A stretch of DNA of 64,000 nucleotides, taken from NCBI RefSeq assembly GCF_949987515.2, contig NC_082696.1, positions 62,194,447 to 62,258,446 of the forward strand, in the 5' to 3' direction. The notes beneath the pieces were generated by a model, which worked only from the letters and a program-made list of their open reading frames with translations, had not been told where the DNA came from and ran no database searches. A program made the translations under genes and the position numbers. Positions 23,634-36,832 of this stretch are shown here, piece after piece. This DNA is from Delphinus delphis (Eukaryota > Chordata > Mammalia > Artiodactyla > Delphinidae). Numbering within the stretch: the first letter of the stretch is position 1; each line of letters opens with the position of its first letter.

Positions 23634-25710
23634 ATTTTTAAATACAATTTAAAGTTGCAATTCCAAAGTGGATTTAAACTTCATCACCTCCTGTGCCCTC
23701 AAGGCTGACTTGGGCTGGGATTGTGGACTATATGGAATAAAGGAGAGGCATGGCCTGGCTCTGAGATATTTTTTCTCTTTTTTAACTTCAAAGTTTAGTT
23801 CCTCTTGTGTATTGGACTGGGGAGAAAGAGGGAAACTTGCTAAACCCTGCAAAAGTCCTAAAGTGTAGTTGTAACATTCTTAAAGTTTCTCTAAACAACC
23901 CTGAAGAACAGAGATGCTCTTTGTAGGCTAAGAGTTCAAATGCTTGTCTTCTCCTGGGTAAATGTGTGAGTTTTTCAGTGTCTTCTTCATGCATCTCCTG
24001 CCTATCAGTTTTCTGTGACATCCCCTGGAGGACATCCCCCGAAGCCCGATGTTCCATCCCCTTTAACTGGCTGCAGGCACTTCTCGCCGTGCACCTGATG
24101 AGCAGCATGATCAGAGATGGGTATATATTTGTAACTGTGTAAAAGATACTCTACAGTAATATTTTAAAACCATTTCATGTATTTTTATGTTCAATGGTTA
24201 AAATTAGTTTTACTTAAGAAAGAAGTGAAGGGCCATAGAAATTTCCAAAACCTCAGGATCTGAGAAGTTTTACTGCATATTAAATAAGCCAACGAACAAG
24301 CTCTTTATTTCATTGGCAATGCATTATAAAACATTTTTAAACTAGTCTCTGCCTCTCAATTTTGTTGAATTAAGTGTATAAGTGAAAGGAGCCCCATCTT
24401 TCACAGTCAACCCCAACTCCACTCCACTTGAGCACTTACTGAATTTCTGTGGATTACAGGGGTCCCTTGGGAAATTAAGAACCAGGAACACACACACACA
24501 CATGCACACACAGAGTCACAGTGCTCTGATCTATGTGATTGATATGTAAAAATCACTACTTCTTCCCTGGACAAAAAGAAGTGTCTTGAAATTTTGGAAA
24601 GATATCTTTCCTAAAATAATCAACATGCTTTTGTATTCATGAAGTTGTTTTTGAGCTAATGCATAATTTTTACATTAAAAGTAAAGTGCTAATAAATAAA
24701 CATGACTTATGTGCCTTGTCACTCACATATAGTTTGACACAGGAAGTAGCAAACAGAGTTTGCCTAAATAAAGGGTCTCTGAAACACTAAAAATTAAGAG
24801 AAAGGAAAGCAGTGCATAGGGAAGGGAACTATGACAGTGACAAGAGAAAATGACTGTGATTTTTCCCATGCTATCTGGAAGGGCTCTCAGTTATAGGTGT
24901 TTACAGTGTGTTGAAGAAATCATTATATAGCTGAGGAATATCAGAAGCTACCAAATGTTTGTTAATATCAAAAGTTAAGATCCTTTGGTTTGGAGCAATT
25001 TTAGGGTTATGAAGGTAGAAAGGGATTTACCATGGTTCAGTAATAACTGAGAGGCAGAACAACAAAACAATGAAAATCGGTTGTCATGGGAATGGGGCAC
25101 TAGTCAACTTCAAAGCCTAGACACCCATGAGACTCTCTTGCAACATGTAAGATGCAAGGGAAAGAAGTACCTTCAGTGTTAAATGGATACTTATAAAACC
25201 CCAAACAACTAGAGGGCATGCCTGTACTCCGTATTACATTCATTCTAAAATACTTTGTCACCAAATGAGGCAAGAAGAGTAGAAAAAAGGTTTTTTTTAA
25301 TAGTCAAAAACATTTTACTATGGCATTTCCTATCTTCTGAATAGAGTAGTATAATTTTTCTCAGTTAAACTTTATATAACTCCTTCCATATCCAAAGTCT
25401 AATGGAGAGAAAGGGAGGGATTAAATGGTAAGAGACTAAGGTTTTGTTTCTGTGGTCTTGAAAGTTGATAACTTAATAGATATAGATTTTTCAGTGTAAC
25501 TTAATATGCTTTTCTGTTATATATATGCAGACCCCAGGGTGAAAATCCAAATTTATTTCCTGAAACTTTGAGAATAATTGAGTTTAGAAAACAGTCCTAA
25601 AAGAAATTGTTTCAGTAAGTCTAAGAAACAGAGTCTTCTCACGAAAGCCTCTCACAGCACTTGTCATTACTGATTACTTCCTCTTTCTTAAAATACATGT
25701 TGCATTTGAT
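23634..25710. other. Unassigned sequence with short CA run
   Basis: No gene is seen. A minus-strand frame of 106 codons at 23788-24108 has no recognisable motif. A short CA repeat lies at 24487-24514. The rest is AT-rich single-copy-looking DNA. Confidence 0.4.
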
Positions 25711-25711
25711 A

Positions 25712-26047
25712 TAATGGTTAATTTTATGTGACAGTTTGACTGGGCTAAGAGCTGCCCAGATAGAAATAAAACATTGTTTTTCAGTGTGTTGTGAAGATGT
25801 TTCTGAAAGAGGTTAGCATTTGAATCAGTAGACTGAGTAAAGAAGACGTGCCCTCAACAGCATGGGCAGCAGCTTTCAATTCATTGAGGGCCCAGCTAGA
25901 ACATAAAGGTGGAGGAAGAGCAAATTCTCTCTCCCTTCTTGAGCTGGGACATCCATTTTCTCCTGCCGTCAGACATCAGAGTTCCTCTTACAAAACTATA
26001 TCTGTGCGCAATAGTTTCTGTTTTTCTGGAGAACCCTAGCTAGTACT
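25712..26047 (+). mobile_element. Old LTR-like interspersed repeat (MaLR/ERVL type suspected)
   Basis: Starts near TGGTTAATTTTATGTGACAG, continues with GACTGGGCTAAGAGCTGCCC, GCATTTGAATCAGTAGACTG and AGCTGGGACATCCATTTTCT, and ends near TTCTGGAGAACCCTAGCTAG. This is a common mammalian repeat with TG...CA-type ends. The class is my inference and the exact family name is uncertain. A related copy in the same orientation lies at 36405-36815. It codes for nothing. Confidence 0.65.
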
Positions 26048-26049
26048 CT

Positions 26050-26341
26050 TGGTTTCTTAAATATCACACTCCACTGGTTCCCCTCCTACCTCATTTGTTG
26101 TCCCTTTTCAACTTCATTTTCTGTATTCTCTCCTTGCAGAACTTTGAATATTAAATTATTCCAAGAGTTAATTCTTCATCTACACTTTCTCCTTGATTGA
26201 TTCTGTACAATCCTGTGGCTTTAAATGTAAGTGATATGCTATGACTTACAAAATAAATATATCCAGCTTAGACCACTCCTCTGAGATTCAAACTCCTATA
26301 ACTAATTACCTACTCAGTGTCTCCACATGGTTATCTAAATG
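26050..26341. mobile_element. L2-like LINE fragment, left part
   Basis: Phrases such as CTGGTTCCCCTCCTACCTCA, CCTGTGGCTTTAAATGTAAG and CCAGCTTAGACCACTCCTCT follow the order of a common old L2-like repeat. The right part resumes at 26581, so the CHR SINE between them inserted into this element. Confidence 0.55.
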
Positions 26342-26355
26342 TTACCTCACTCTTT

Positions 26356-26566
26356 TTTTTTTTTTTTTTTTTTGCGGTACGCAGGCCTCTCACTGTTGTG
26401 GCCTCTCCTGTTGCGGAGCACGGGCTCCGGACACGCATGCTCAGCAGCCATGGCTCACGGGCCCAGCTGCTCCACGGCATGTGGGATCTTCCTGGACCGG
26501 GGCATGAACCCGTGTCCCCTGCATCGTCAGGTGGACTCTCAACCACTGCGCCACCAGGGAAGCCCC
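26356..26566 (-). mobile_element. CHR SINE, short form
   Basis: A complete minus-strand copy with a long T-run (A tail in sense) and GCGGTACGCAGGCCTCTCAC, ending CCACCAGGGAAGCCCC. An exact 14-bp target duplication, TTACCTCACTCTTT, lies at 26342-26355 and 26567-26580. It inserted into an older L2-like repeat. Confidence 0.96.
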
Positions 26567-26580
26567 TTACCTCACTCTTT

Positions 26581-27050
26581 ACATGACAAAAATATTTTTT
26601 TCTCTCTCCCAAACCTACCACTTTCTCGGTCTTCCTCCCTTCATCAAATGGCACTATCATCAATCCAGATGCTTTTGTAAAAATCTAGGAAGTCACATTT
26701 TACTCCTCTTATTCTACCTCATTCTACTTTATCTCCCATTATCTTTCACAGGGGCCGTCCCCTCAAAACCTCCTGCACTTCCTGTGTATTGGAGGACCTG
26801 GACTGATACATTCTCCATGGTTTATAAGACTGTCAAGCATCTGGCACTAATATACCCAATTATCTTACCTAATTATCGACCACTCTCTCATATTCTTGCC
26901 ATTTCTTTAAAAAAAATTCTACAAGTTCTTTTCTTTTACTTTTGCAGTTCTCATCAATGGCAAGATCAGAGCTCACCTCAAACTAAAGTTAGCCAGAAAC
27001 AAATTACTAGTGGCAGTTGTGTCCAATCTGTAAGAACAGGGATATGTTAT
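26581..27050. mobile_element. L2-like LINE fragment, right part
   Basis: CCCAAACCTACCACTTTCTC, CATCAAATGGCACTATCATC and CTAGGAAGTCACATTTTACT continue the element interrupted at 26341. The 163-codon plus frame at 26583-27074 lies almost wholly in this repeat. It shows no known domain and I do not call it a gene. Confidence 0.5.
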
Positions 27051-28311
27051 GTTAAATTACAATTTGTTGTCTAAATTTTGCACTAGCCTTTTACGTATCC
27101 CCACAAAAAATGTGTGTATTCTGCATTATAAGACTGCCTTGTATGAATGATTATTTTAAGAAATCAAGAATAATGAAGCCCTTTCCTCATTTCGATTACA
27201 AGTGGAGGTAAAAGACAAGCTACAGAAAATGAAATTGAGACTTGTTCTTGGTCACTATTTGGGAAAATATGGGTCTCATCCTCAGTTTCTATGACAGACT
27301 ATAGGGTGGGGAAAGAAAAAACAAACAAACATGAGTCCTTGGCAAAGCTGACGTAGCAGGATATGAAGTCAAACACTGAAGAAGCTTTTGAGGAGACTAT
27401 AAAATGTTAAACTTACTATAAATTTCTTACTGCATCACAAAAGCATAAGCCTAATAAATCAAACCATTTTGGAGAGCTCCAGACCTAACTTTTAGAACTG
27501 ATAATAAAAATGGATTTTGGGCTCTGATTGTAAGTTTTGGCACTCACAAGAAAGGGTGTAGATAAACAATGATGTCAGATATTGTTCAGGATTCTTAGAT
27601 CTTACACTTTACAGCATTTGAAATAAAGACACTGGTTTCCTGGTGCCTAGTGTCTCATGAGTCTGTATTTTTCTTCAAATAGTTCATTTGATTTAACTGC
27701 ACTCAGTGAATGTTTTAGCTACTAGAATTATTGATGTCTAGTCTAATGGGAGAACTGTGACTATATTGATGATTCCTAGCCATTCTACGAATGTAAGTCA
27801 TGTTTTAGTCTAAATACACTGAACATATTGTCTATATCTGTGCTGTCCAATTGAGTAGTCTATATATCTCTTAAAAATATTATTCCATTACGTGGTTAGA
27901 TAGTCCATCATGCAACAGACCTTATTAATGAGTTGCCAGATAGGGTTGCCTTACTCTAGTCTACAAAATATGAAAAAAACAGGGATGTAAACATAATTAT
28001 TCCATTATTGATCACTGTGATGCTCTATCATCTCCTGAAACATTTTGCCAAGAAAAACAAAATTATCTGTAGCATTATTGACCTTTCCTGACCTTTGAAT
28101 CTATTCACAGGAATATTTAATTATAAATCATGATAAATATCGTACTAGTTCTCAGTTATTAATTCTTATTTAAATATTTATATTGTTTTGTTTTTCTCCA
28201 TTTTATTATGAACATTTGCAAACACAGAGGAAAACTGAAAAAAAAAAAAATATTGCATTGAGCACATGTATATCCAAGCACTTAAATTCTACCATTAGTA
28301 TTTTTTTTTCA
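27051..28311. other. Unassigned sequence
   Basis: AT-rich DNA with no gene or repeat that I can name. Confidence 0.4.
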
Positions 28312-28805
28312 GTCATGAAGTATTCACTGAATGTTTACCATGTAATAGGTCTCAGGGCTACAGTGGTGAGTAGCAAGAACTCAACATCATGGAGGACATG
28401 GTCTAGAAGGCAAATAAACACAAAATATAGACACATAATTACAACTTGTGATGAGTTCTAGGAGACAAAAAGCACATGGTGTAATGAAAAAAAAAAAATG
28501 CAGGTGATGCTTAGCTTTGAGGTTGGAAAGTTCACTCTCCGAGGATGGGCATGAGGAAGTGCTGAAGCTGGGGAAGCAATAAAGGAAGAAGGAACAGTGG
28601 GCACAAAGGCCTGGAGGCAGCGAAGAGCTTGCAGGTTTGAGAAACTGAAAAAAGGCCCTGAGCAAAGCAGACAAGGGAAAGATGACAGAAGCTGAAGTCA
28701 CAGAAATAGGAAGGAGTTGATCTTATAGGACCTTGTTGCCTGAGGAAAGAAAACTGGATTCTTTTCTGAGAACCATGAGAAGCCACTGGATGTGTTTTAT
28801 CTTTT
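28312..28805. mobile_element. L2-like LINE fragment
   Basis: TTCACTGAATGTTTACCATG, GGGCTACAGTGGTGAGTAGC, ACAAAGGCCTGGAGGCAGCG and GAGAAGCCACTGGATGTGTT occur in the order of the same L2-like family seen at 26050 and 39755, but in the opposite orientation. The minus-strand frames here are chance. Confidence 0.55.
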
Positions 28806-28845
28806 TATTTGCCTTTTTCAATTGTTATTTTCTTCTATATTATTT

Positions 28846-29056
28846 ATTTATTTATTTTTTTTTTGCGGTACACGGGCCTCTCACTGTTGTGGCCTCTCCC
28901 ATTGCGGAGCACAGGCTCTGGACACGCAGGCTCAGCGGCCATGGCTCACGGGCCCAGCCGCTCCACGGCACGTGGGATCTTCCCAGACCGGGGCATGAAC
29001 CCGTGTCCCCTGCATCGGCAGGTGGACTCTCAACCACTGCGCCACCAGGGAAGCCC
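28846..29056 (-). mobile_element. CHR SINE, short form
   Basis: A complete minus-strand copy: TTTATTTATTTTTTTTTT tail side, then GCGGTACACGGGCCTCTCAC, ending CCACCAGGGAAGCCC. An exact 15-bp target duplication, TCTTCTATATTATTT, lies at 28831-28845 and 29057-29071. Confidence 0.96.
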
Positions 29057-29099
29057 TCTTCTATATTATTTTTAAAACTCACTTTCCATTTCTAAAATT

Positions 29100-29965
29100 T
29101 TGTTAGTCCATTCGTTTTGTTTTGTTTTGTTTTTAGAATAGGTCTCCTGGAAACAGGTTCACTTAGTTTTAACTTATCTGAGAATGTCTTGATTTCCCCT
29201 CATTATAGTTGGGTGAGAGTAAAAGTTCTGTTGGGGGTTCACTCAGTTTCTTAAATCTGTAGAATTACAAAATCGGTAGATTTTACCAAATTGGGGGAAA
29301 TTTTAGCCATTACTTCTTTCAGGTTCACCTTCTTTCTTCCTCTCTTTCTGGGACTCTGGTGAGATGAATGTTAGATTTTTTTGATATAGACTTACAGGTC
29401 CTCAAGCTCTGTTTACCCTTGTCAGTCAATTTTCTGTGTATTGTTCAGACTGGATTATTCCTATTGTTCTGTCTTCAGGTTCACTTATTCCTTCCTCTGC
29501 CTTCCCCATTCTCTTGAGTCATCAATTTGTTTTATTTTTTTCTTTCAGTTACTGAATTTTTCAATTCTAAAATTTCCATTTGGTTCTTCTTTACATCTTC
29601 TGTTTTTTTCCAAGAATGTCTATATTTTCATTTGCTTCAAGTATATTAATTTTTATGATTACTGCTTTAATACTGGTCATATAATTCTAATATCTATGTA
29701 ATCTTGGTTTGCTCATGAGGGTTACAGTGAGTCCACAGCTATTCTGTGGTGTTTGGCCAGTGTGGGAAAGTTATTACCTAAATGTTTTCTGTCCTGCTAG
29801 GCTGTCCTTTCCTAGTTTTTCAATCAGAGAGAGCAAGTTTTTACTGAGGATATTCTTGTCTTTAGCCATTGGTGTTTTGGGGTTGCCAGATTCTCTACCA
29901 CCAAGTTAGATATGTGAGGCAAAAAGAAAACCTAGGGTGTGCATTACCATGACATTCCTTGGTCC
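29100..29965 (-). mobile_element. Ancient L1M/HAL1-type 5' and ORF1 region
   Basis: Read in reverse, the series matches the region around ORF1 of old mammalian L1M/HAL1 elements: a GGTCTCCTGGAAACAGG-type piece, TTTTAGCCATTACTTCTTTC, TTCTGGGACTCTGGTGAGAT, TCAGACTGGATTATTCCTAT and AAAATTTCCATTTGGTTCTT. All reading frames are broken. Confidence 0.6.
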
Positions 29966-31485
29966 AAAGTTTCCTACACAGTCTGCCTTATTCTCTCCAC
30001 ATTTCAGAGTATTCTTATATTTTTTTTGTTTAATTATCTACATCCACAGTGTTTAGCTATAGTGATGGGAGGAATAGGGATAAGTATATCTACTCCATCT
30101 TGTTGAATATACCTACTTTTAATACTATTTTGAAAATCAGAGGTCACACAATTTCCTCACACACACACAAAATAAGACATAAATTTATATATATTTGTAT
30201 CCCTTCATATAACTTATGTCTTAACAACCAGCAACTGTTTTCTGATTATGTGAATTATGTTCCATTTCCCATACTATATAAAAAGAAAAAGCCCTCTTAA
30301 ATACTTATTACATAGTTTTGCTTTCACAAACAAATAGGTTAATCTTACAAAAAATTGTTTGATGTCAACAATTCTAAAATAATTTATCTATACTTCCAAC
30401 ATTTAATAGGATCATATTCAATAAAGATATTCAGAAAAAATTATTTTAGGGGCAATTCTCAAGGTAATTATTCTTATTATATCACAGATATTACTGTGAT
30501 TTCAATATGTTGACAAAAATTATGATTACTTTTTCCTCTCTATAATGCTCTGACTTTAATACCTGCTTTGAAATTTTCAAGCTTACTTTAACTATGCTAC
30601 ATAGTTTATAACTTTAGGAACTTAATATTTCTATTCTCCATTTCATTAGGTCATTTGTATTCTTATAAGCTATCATACAAATCTTTGTGGAAAAAAATAA
30701 ATGGAGTTTGTCCTAGGTTTTGTTCTTATGAGAAGTAGTTCAAGTAAACATTGGAAAAGGAATAGAAGTGAGACATGGAAGGAAAGAAGATCAACCACAG
30801 ATATACTAATATGAAAGTTTGTACTTTGGGCAACTGCAGCTAAATCAGTGCACCTCTTGGAAGCCATGTAAAACCTGTTCAGAGATGTCTTACCCCACAA
30901 CAGAGAAACTGAATGTATTTAGTCATTGATTTCTACCTGTTATTTGTTGTGAGCTGAACTTGGGGTATTGACTTCCTTGCATCTCTAATGAAGGGAGTTT
31001 CAGATATTACAGATGAAAACTCTCAGCAGGCAAGGGAATAAGAAGCACAAATGTGATACCAGCAGGCCTCTGATTGTGTGTGCCATTTGGCAGTGAAAGT
31101 AAAAGTAAAAAAACCCAAAAAACAAAAAAACTTTATATTCAAATAAACAGCTAATCTAAAAATACACTTATTTGTTGGAGCAGGATCAGAATTACTTTAT
31201 TAGAAGTCTTCTACTTTTGTTTACAGAAACTCCGACTTAGGACGAAGATGGTTCAATTTTTGTTTCAGGCAGATTAATTTTTATGTCTTAATTTTAACAA
31301 AATGAGGTCCACCCCACCATCTATTAGTCCTGTCTCTAAAAAGTCTTTCTGCTTGAACAAAACATAGAATTTCAGCATTGAAGGAAACAGCTAAGGTAAT
31401 TCAATTAACAGCAAACATAATAGTTGCTTTTAGTCTCTGCTTAAACAAATACTCTGAAAACATTATAATTTATTCCATCGATGGG
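29966..31485. other. Unassigned AT-rich sequence
   Basis: No gene is seen. A short CA run occurs near 30157-30168. Confidence 0.4.
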
Positions 31486-31660
31486 CAATTATAATACTTA
31501 TAATAATAGTTATATATAATAGTAATAACAATAGTTATAATAGTTATATTGCCTACTACCCATCAATCTCCTAAATTTTTCCTGTGTTACACTTATGAAA
31601 AAGATAAAAATGAAAAGATAAAAAAGATAAAAATGAAAAGATAAAAATATCACTCAGAAA
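31486..31660. repeat. Two short AT-rich tandem repeats
   Basis: About 31490-31551 holds irregular TAATAGTTATA units. About 31600-31650 holds units of AAAAAGATAAAAATG. Confidence 0.7.
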
Positions 31661-34600
31661 ATTATCTTAAGTTATTTAGTTTTTAACATTTTTATTATTG
31701 ATACTTTGGGTAAAACACTAATCTCATCCTGTCTCTGGCCCTTTAAGGACATAAAGACAAGTGCCACAACCAAATCTACCATCTGACTACAACCTCATTC
31801 AGCCACAGTCCTGGACCGTCTCCATTTGTATTTAACATGTTCGCGTTCAAATCTGGTCTCTGGACAACTCTGAACTCGGTCTCTTCTCCAGCAGTTCCTG
31901 CCTCATGTTCTCTGAATTCATTCTCCATTGCAAGGAGAATAACCCTGCCATTTGGCTCTTGGCTTTTTCCAAAGTGACTTTTGTTGATTTCATCACTTTA
32001 GTTTTCTCCTAGTTCTTTTTACCCCCAACTGTTATTCATAAGTGTCCTCTTGTGAATTTGCTCCCCCAGACTCATGGGCATTTTTCACATGTCTTGGGGT
32101 TTAAGACGATGGGAGAAATGGTTCCTTCCATATATCCATATGGATTTAAGCAACATGAAGATACAAATCTATACTCAAAGATTTAAATGCTCAATCTCAC
32201 TTTCTCTAAAAAAGACAGAAAAAAATGTCTCATATTCCTGTATATATTTATATCAACAAGAGTTATAACACTGGATAATACATTTTTCTTTTCATTTATA
32301 CATTCAGAGTTTAGGATACATGTCCAATTAGTTAAGGACATGAAATTACACCTTCAATTTCTGTTTTTCAGTAATTTTGCCTCTTCATTGCTATGACTAG
32401 TATTGAAGTAAAGAAATGTTTAAAATTCATTTATCAATATGCATGTATAAAACATGCACACCTGCACACCTGCACAGCTGCACACCTTTTAAAAGTGCCC
32501 CTTCACAACAATAAAATTGGTCTATGCACTTTATCTGTTCAAACAAAATAGAGTTTAATACACTCTGGCACTGCTGTTTAGGTTACTGCCTACATATTTT
32601 GCCCTTTATTCTCTTTTGCTCTTTTACCCAGAGGAGTCTATCAAGAGACCAAGTACAGAAACATCAAGTAAAATATATCATAAGAAAGAACTCTGAAAAC
32701 CTAGTGACCTGAAAAAATGTTACTTATGAAACTAATGACCTAAGAATGCCTTTAAATTGGAGAGCATCTAGTACAGCAAAAAGACCTTCAAAATGGCCTT
32801 GTAAGCACTGATCCAGATAGAAGATTAAATAGCACAATATATTAAAAAGCATAAGGTGAAATAGGAAAAGTTGGAATTTTTCACTGCACACAAGTATTTC
32901 ACGCTGCAGCTGAGAAAGCATATTTCTCCCTTCCTTCTTTCCTTGTCTTCTTCCTTCCTTCCTTTCTCTCACTCTCTTTCTTTCTTTCTTACAGCCTCTT
33001 ATAGTTTCTTCTTGTTTTGGTGTTAGGTTAGTTTATACTTTTCCTATATTCAAAGAAACTATGATAAGGTATTTATACAGTAAGTCAAATATTGATTCAT
33101 GGATATAAAATATACCATCACACTATACTTACTAGGATTTTCAGGGGCTTATGAGTGCAATTATTCTGAGGAATAAATAACAATTATCTTTGGATGCTTG
33201 TATGCATATAGCTCTCTACTAATTTTTGTTTTTAAATCATAAGAATTTCTAGTAGTAGACTTCAAAAGTAATTATTAGCAGACTTATTAGTTCTTAATAT
33301 GTCTGATTATAGGGATACATTAAATTTGATGTTGGTCATAGTGGATAAAACTATTGACTTTCCATTCTCTAATCAATAAAATATTGATAGACTTTAAAGC
33401 CAAGTGACAAGACCAAAAGAAGACATCCACAACACTTAGCTAAAGATTAAATCAATAGATGAAGTTCTTATTAATGTGCAGAATGACAGTTTTGTTTTAT
33501 TTGAAAGGAGAAAACACGGTTGTTATGTCCTTTTTCATTTAGAAAGGAGGGGCAGAGGTCAACTATGCATAATGAATTTGAATCTACAAATTCTTTAGAT
33601 CAAAAAAACCCTTGAAGCTCAGAAATTCATTTTTAAACAGATCTATTATCCCTAGTGTACAGTTCAATAGCTTTATTAGAGATTATGGATGAACAGTTAC
33701 AATTCTGAAAGAGATCACAGGCTTACCTATACACAACTCTCAATAATCGCACAGTATTTCACTGTACAGTATTTCACAGTATTTCAAAGTACACTTTCTG
33801 TTTATATAATCAGCTGATTATTTTTCTTTCTACTTCCTACCAAAATTAAATAAATATAAAATGTTATTTATTATGCAATATTTTGTGCTTCTCAGAAAAG
33901 CTTCATAAAGGTCTACATCAAGTCTCAAAATTTAACCTAATTATAAATCAATTTGTTTCAGATTCGCTTTCTAATTCAGAATTGCTAGAGAAAGTAAGCA
34001 ATATATATTGATTCCATTTCTAATTCTGATTGTCACTTACTAGATCTAAAGCATTTGTTTTGGGGGTTTGACAATGCTCTTCTTCCAACACATTTTTGTA
34101 CATTTTTATTCATTTTCATAATTTGGTGACTTTTAACAGGAAGGCAGTTTATATTCATTGGAAAATAAATTGGTTGACACAGAAAAAATTTCACCCATAA
34201 TTCCATATCCCTGAGTAAAAGGTTTCTAATATTTTTGCATAAATACACATGCCATAATTACTACACATTCTGCTTTGGGCTTGCCTTCTAAGCTTGTTTT
34301 CTTCAGTCACAAAATAGCACTCTACAACTTGACTTTGAATAACTGCATACAATGATAGTTACCTATGCAATTTCATTCTTGAGAACTGAGATTGTTTATT
34401 TTGTATTATTTGCAAATCATATTGTGATGAATATCCTTATAAATTGCTTAATTGTTTATATTCTTTTTATAATTATAAATACTTACATGAGGATTTTCTT
34501 TTTAAATGATATGTGTTATTTTTACACTTTTTCATTCCCACTTTCTCTGGATTTCCAGATGCTTGTATCATGTTATACTGCTACCAGCACTGTCACATTG

Positions 34601-35861
34601 CATCTCCTTACCTTTCCCCTTACTCACATTGGCAGATATATGGATAAATAGTTACATAAATAAATCTTTCAAATTTAATAGGTAGGACATAGTATTTTAA
34701 TAGTATTTAATTTTGTATTTTACTACAAAAGAGTTTAAATATATTTATGTTTACTATTAGACACTGATATTTTTTGTTGTGTAAATGTTTATTTATATTC
34801 TTTATGAAACTATTTTTTCAGGACATTCTCATTGCTTTTGTCAAATTTATGTCAATTTGCATTTTATCAATTCTAATAATACAATGTATCCATCATCTGT
34901 AATATACCAATTTTCCTACTTTGTCCCTAAACATTTATTTTCTTAATTTTAAGAAGATTTAGACAATTTTTATTTTATGCCTTACGCTTTTCTTCCTGTT
35001 CTTTTAGTGTACTTCAGGTACATATTCTTAGTTATGTTTTTAAAGGATTATATTTTGACTCTATGGCAAGAGACCAAAGAAGGGTCAAAGAAAAAATAAC
35101 CAATTTTACCAATCAGATTTTACTCAGCTCCAAAGGTTAATGTAGGTTTTCATAAGGTCTGCTTTAAACCGTAACCAGAGATGATAATTGAGAATGAACT
35201 CTGGTATCTTTTCAGAGTAAGAGAGGAGGTCTAAAAGAGCATGAAAAATTTCAGAGACAAGTCATTTCTGTGACAATAACTAGCTGAAGACAGCAGTTAG
35301 CAATAAATTAAAGGAAATTCAATTCATTTCTATATTTCAATGTTTTGGAAGTCCATGAAGTAGTTATTGCTAAGAAATACCATTGATGAAGAATCATGAA
35401 TTTCTGCAACTAATGTTAGAAGGCATGAATCAAGGAATTGACCCTTACAGTGGAACAATGTGACTTCTAAATTGTCTGGATCAAAACAAGATGATTAGTT
35501 AATGTAGAATAAGGAATTGGATAAATTCTGAAACAGGACAGATACATTTCCCTTAACAAATTCTGGCTAAGAATTCTCCCAATCACTTGTTCATTAGGAA
35601 TTGAGAGGTAAAACTACAACCAAATTAGTGATGCTCAATAGTGTGCTTTAAGTTCAAACACAGAAGACTTCCTAGGTATGAAGGGGCTGCTACCTCATAA
35701 AAATGACAAAAAGAAAAATGGATATATATCTAGAACTTTGGGAGGACTCCAAAGAGTAATTGCATGCAAAATTCTCTCTCTATAGAAGGAACAGACCTAG
35801 TAAAAATTTTAAGGATTACTACAATAAGGGTAAAAATTAATAAATATTATGTGCTTAACAT
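31661..35861. other. Largely unassigned 4.2-kb stretch
   Basis: No gene or confident interspersed repeat. Small repeats: three to four units of about 10 bp, CACCTGCACA, at 32457-32487; a pyrimidine-rich TTCC/TTTC run at 32928-32990; and three copies of CAGTATTTCA-type units at 33750-33790. Open frames are short and AT-biased. Confidence 0.4.
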
Positions 35862-36060
35862 ACATGCAGCTCTACATTCAGTATGTTACACAGAGTTCCT
35901 TAATTATTCCTCTTAATAGCCTTATGAGGTAACTCTAGTTTTATATGTATTTTATAGATGAGAAAACTGAAGCTAGGAAAGACAAAATGAATGAAGGGAG
36001 AAAGAATGACTCAGTAAGTAAATAGAATCAGGTCTTTTTGTCCTGAGAACCAGTGCTCTC
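35862..36060 (-). mobile_element. MIR SINE
   Basis: CTTAATAGCCTTATGAGGTA, then TTTTATAGATGAGAAAACTG, then AAGCTAGGAAAG is the MIR core read in reverse, with an AACCAGTGCTCTCAACC end. Confidence 0.75.
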
Positions 36061-36404
36061 AACCTTGCTGATTCTTTCAAAATGGTTACAAATAAGCTGC
36101 TAAAATTTAAAAATATTTTTCTTAGTGACTCTCTCTCTAAGGTTTTCCCTGAGACACTTACCATTTTTAAATCTTCTTTTTTTCCATAGATTGTCTTTCA
36201 TCCTACTTGATCTGTACATATGAATTTGAGTCCATATGCCTCAGGTGAAAAATTGGGCTGTTAACATTAATACCTCTGTCACAACCCTGTTGCAAAGATC
36301 AATCATAATAATGGCTTTTAAAGTAATTTTATTACTTTTTAAATGACTACTCGAGTATCAGTTATTATTACACCAGAGCTTTTACTCTCTGTGATGCTTA
36401 GTTT
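36061..36404. other. Unassigned sequence
   Basis: Nothing is recognisable. Confidence 0.4.
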
Positions 36405-36815
36405 CATGTGTCAACTTGGCTGGGACATAGTCTGAAGTTGCTCAATTAAATATGAATCTCGGTGTTATCGTGAAGGTATTTTATGCATATGGTTAACCTC
36501 TACAATCAGTTGATTTAAGTGAAGGAGACTTTTCCTTGATAATGTGGATGGGCTTCATCCAATCAACTGAAAGTCCTTAAGAACAAAACTGGGGTTTTCC
36601 AGAGAAATAAGTAATTCTGCCTCAAGGCTACAATATTAGTTCCTGCCCTACAGTTATGCCTCCAAGCCTTCCCTATAGATTTCAAACTTGCCAGTCCTCA
36701 CAATTGTATAAGCCAATTCTTTGAAATCTATCTATCATCTATCTATCTATCATCTGTCTATCATCATCTATCTCCTACTGGTTCTATTCCTTTGGACAAC
36801 ACTGACTGATACATT
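36405..36815 (+). mobile_element. Old LTR-like interspersed repeat with TCTA microsatellite
   Basis: TTTCATGTGTCAACTTGGCT, GATAATGTGGATGGGCTTCA, TCCAATCAACTGAAAGTCC and CAATTGTATAAGCCAATTCT are followed by a TCTA/TCATCTA repeat (36727-36772) and CTGGTTCTATTCCTTTGGAC...CTGATACA. It is the same superfamily and orientation as 25712-26047, with TG...CA-like ends. The microsatellite sits where related copies carry a TATATA run. Confidence 0.7.
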
Positions 36816-36832
36816 CCCATATCAGTTTGAAT

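Noticed and set aside
23788..24108. 106-codon minus-strand frame with mixed composition
   Set aside because: It is the most protein-like composition outside repeats, but it has no recognisable family and no promoter, splice or polyadenylation context. A conservation test would decide.
26317..26680. Overlapping 88-113 codon frames on both strands
   Set aside because: All are translations of a CHR SINE. Near-identical frames recur at 23362-23708, 28733-29095 and 59417-59850.
26583..27074. 163-codon plus-strand open frame
   Set aside because: It lies almost entirely in an old L2-like repeat just after a SINE. It shows no domain and has the composition of chance translation.
34350..34650. 99-codon frame with hydrophobic segments
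   Set aside because: AT-rich chance frame. Hydrophobicity follows from T-rich codons and no homologue is recognised.
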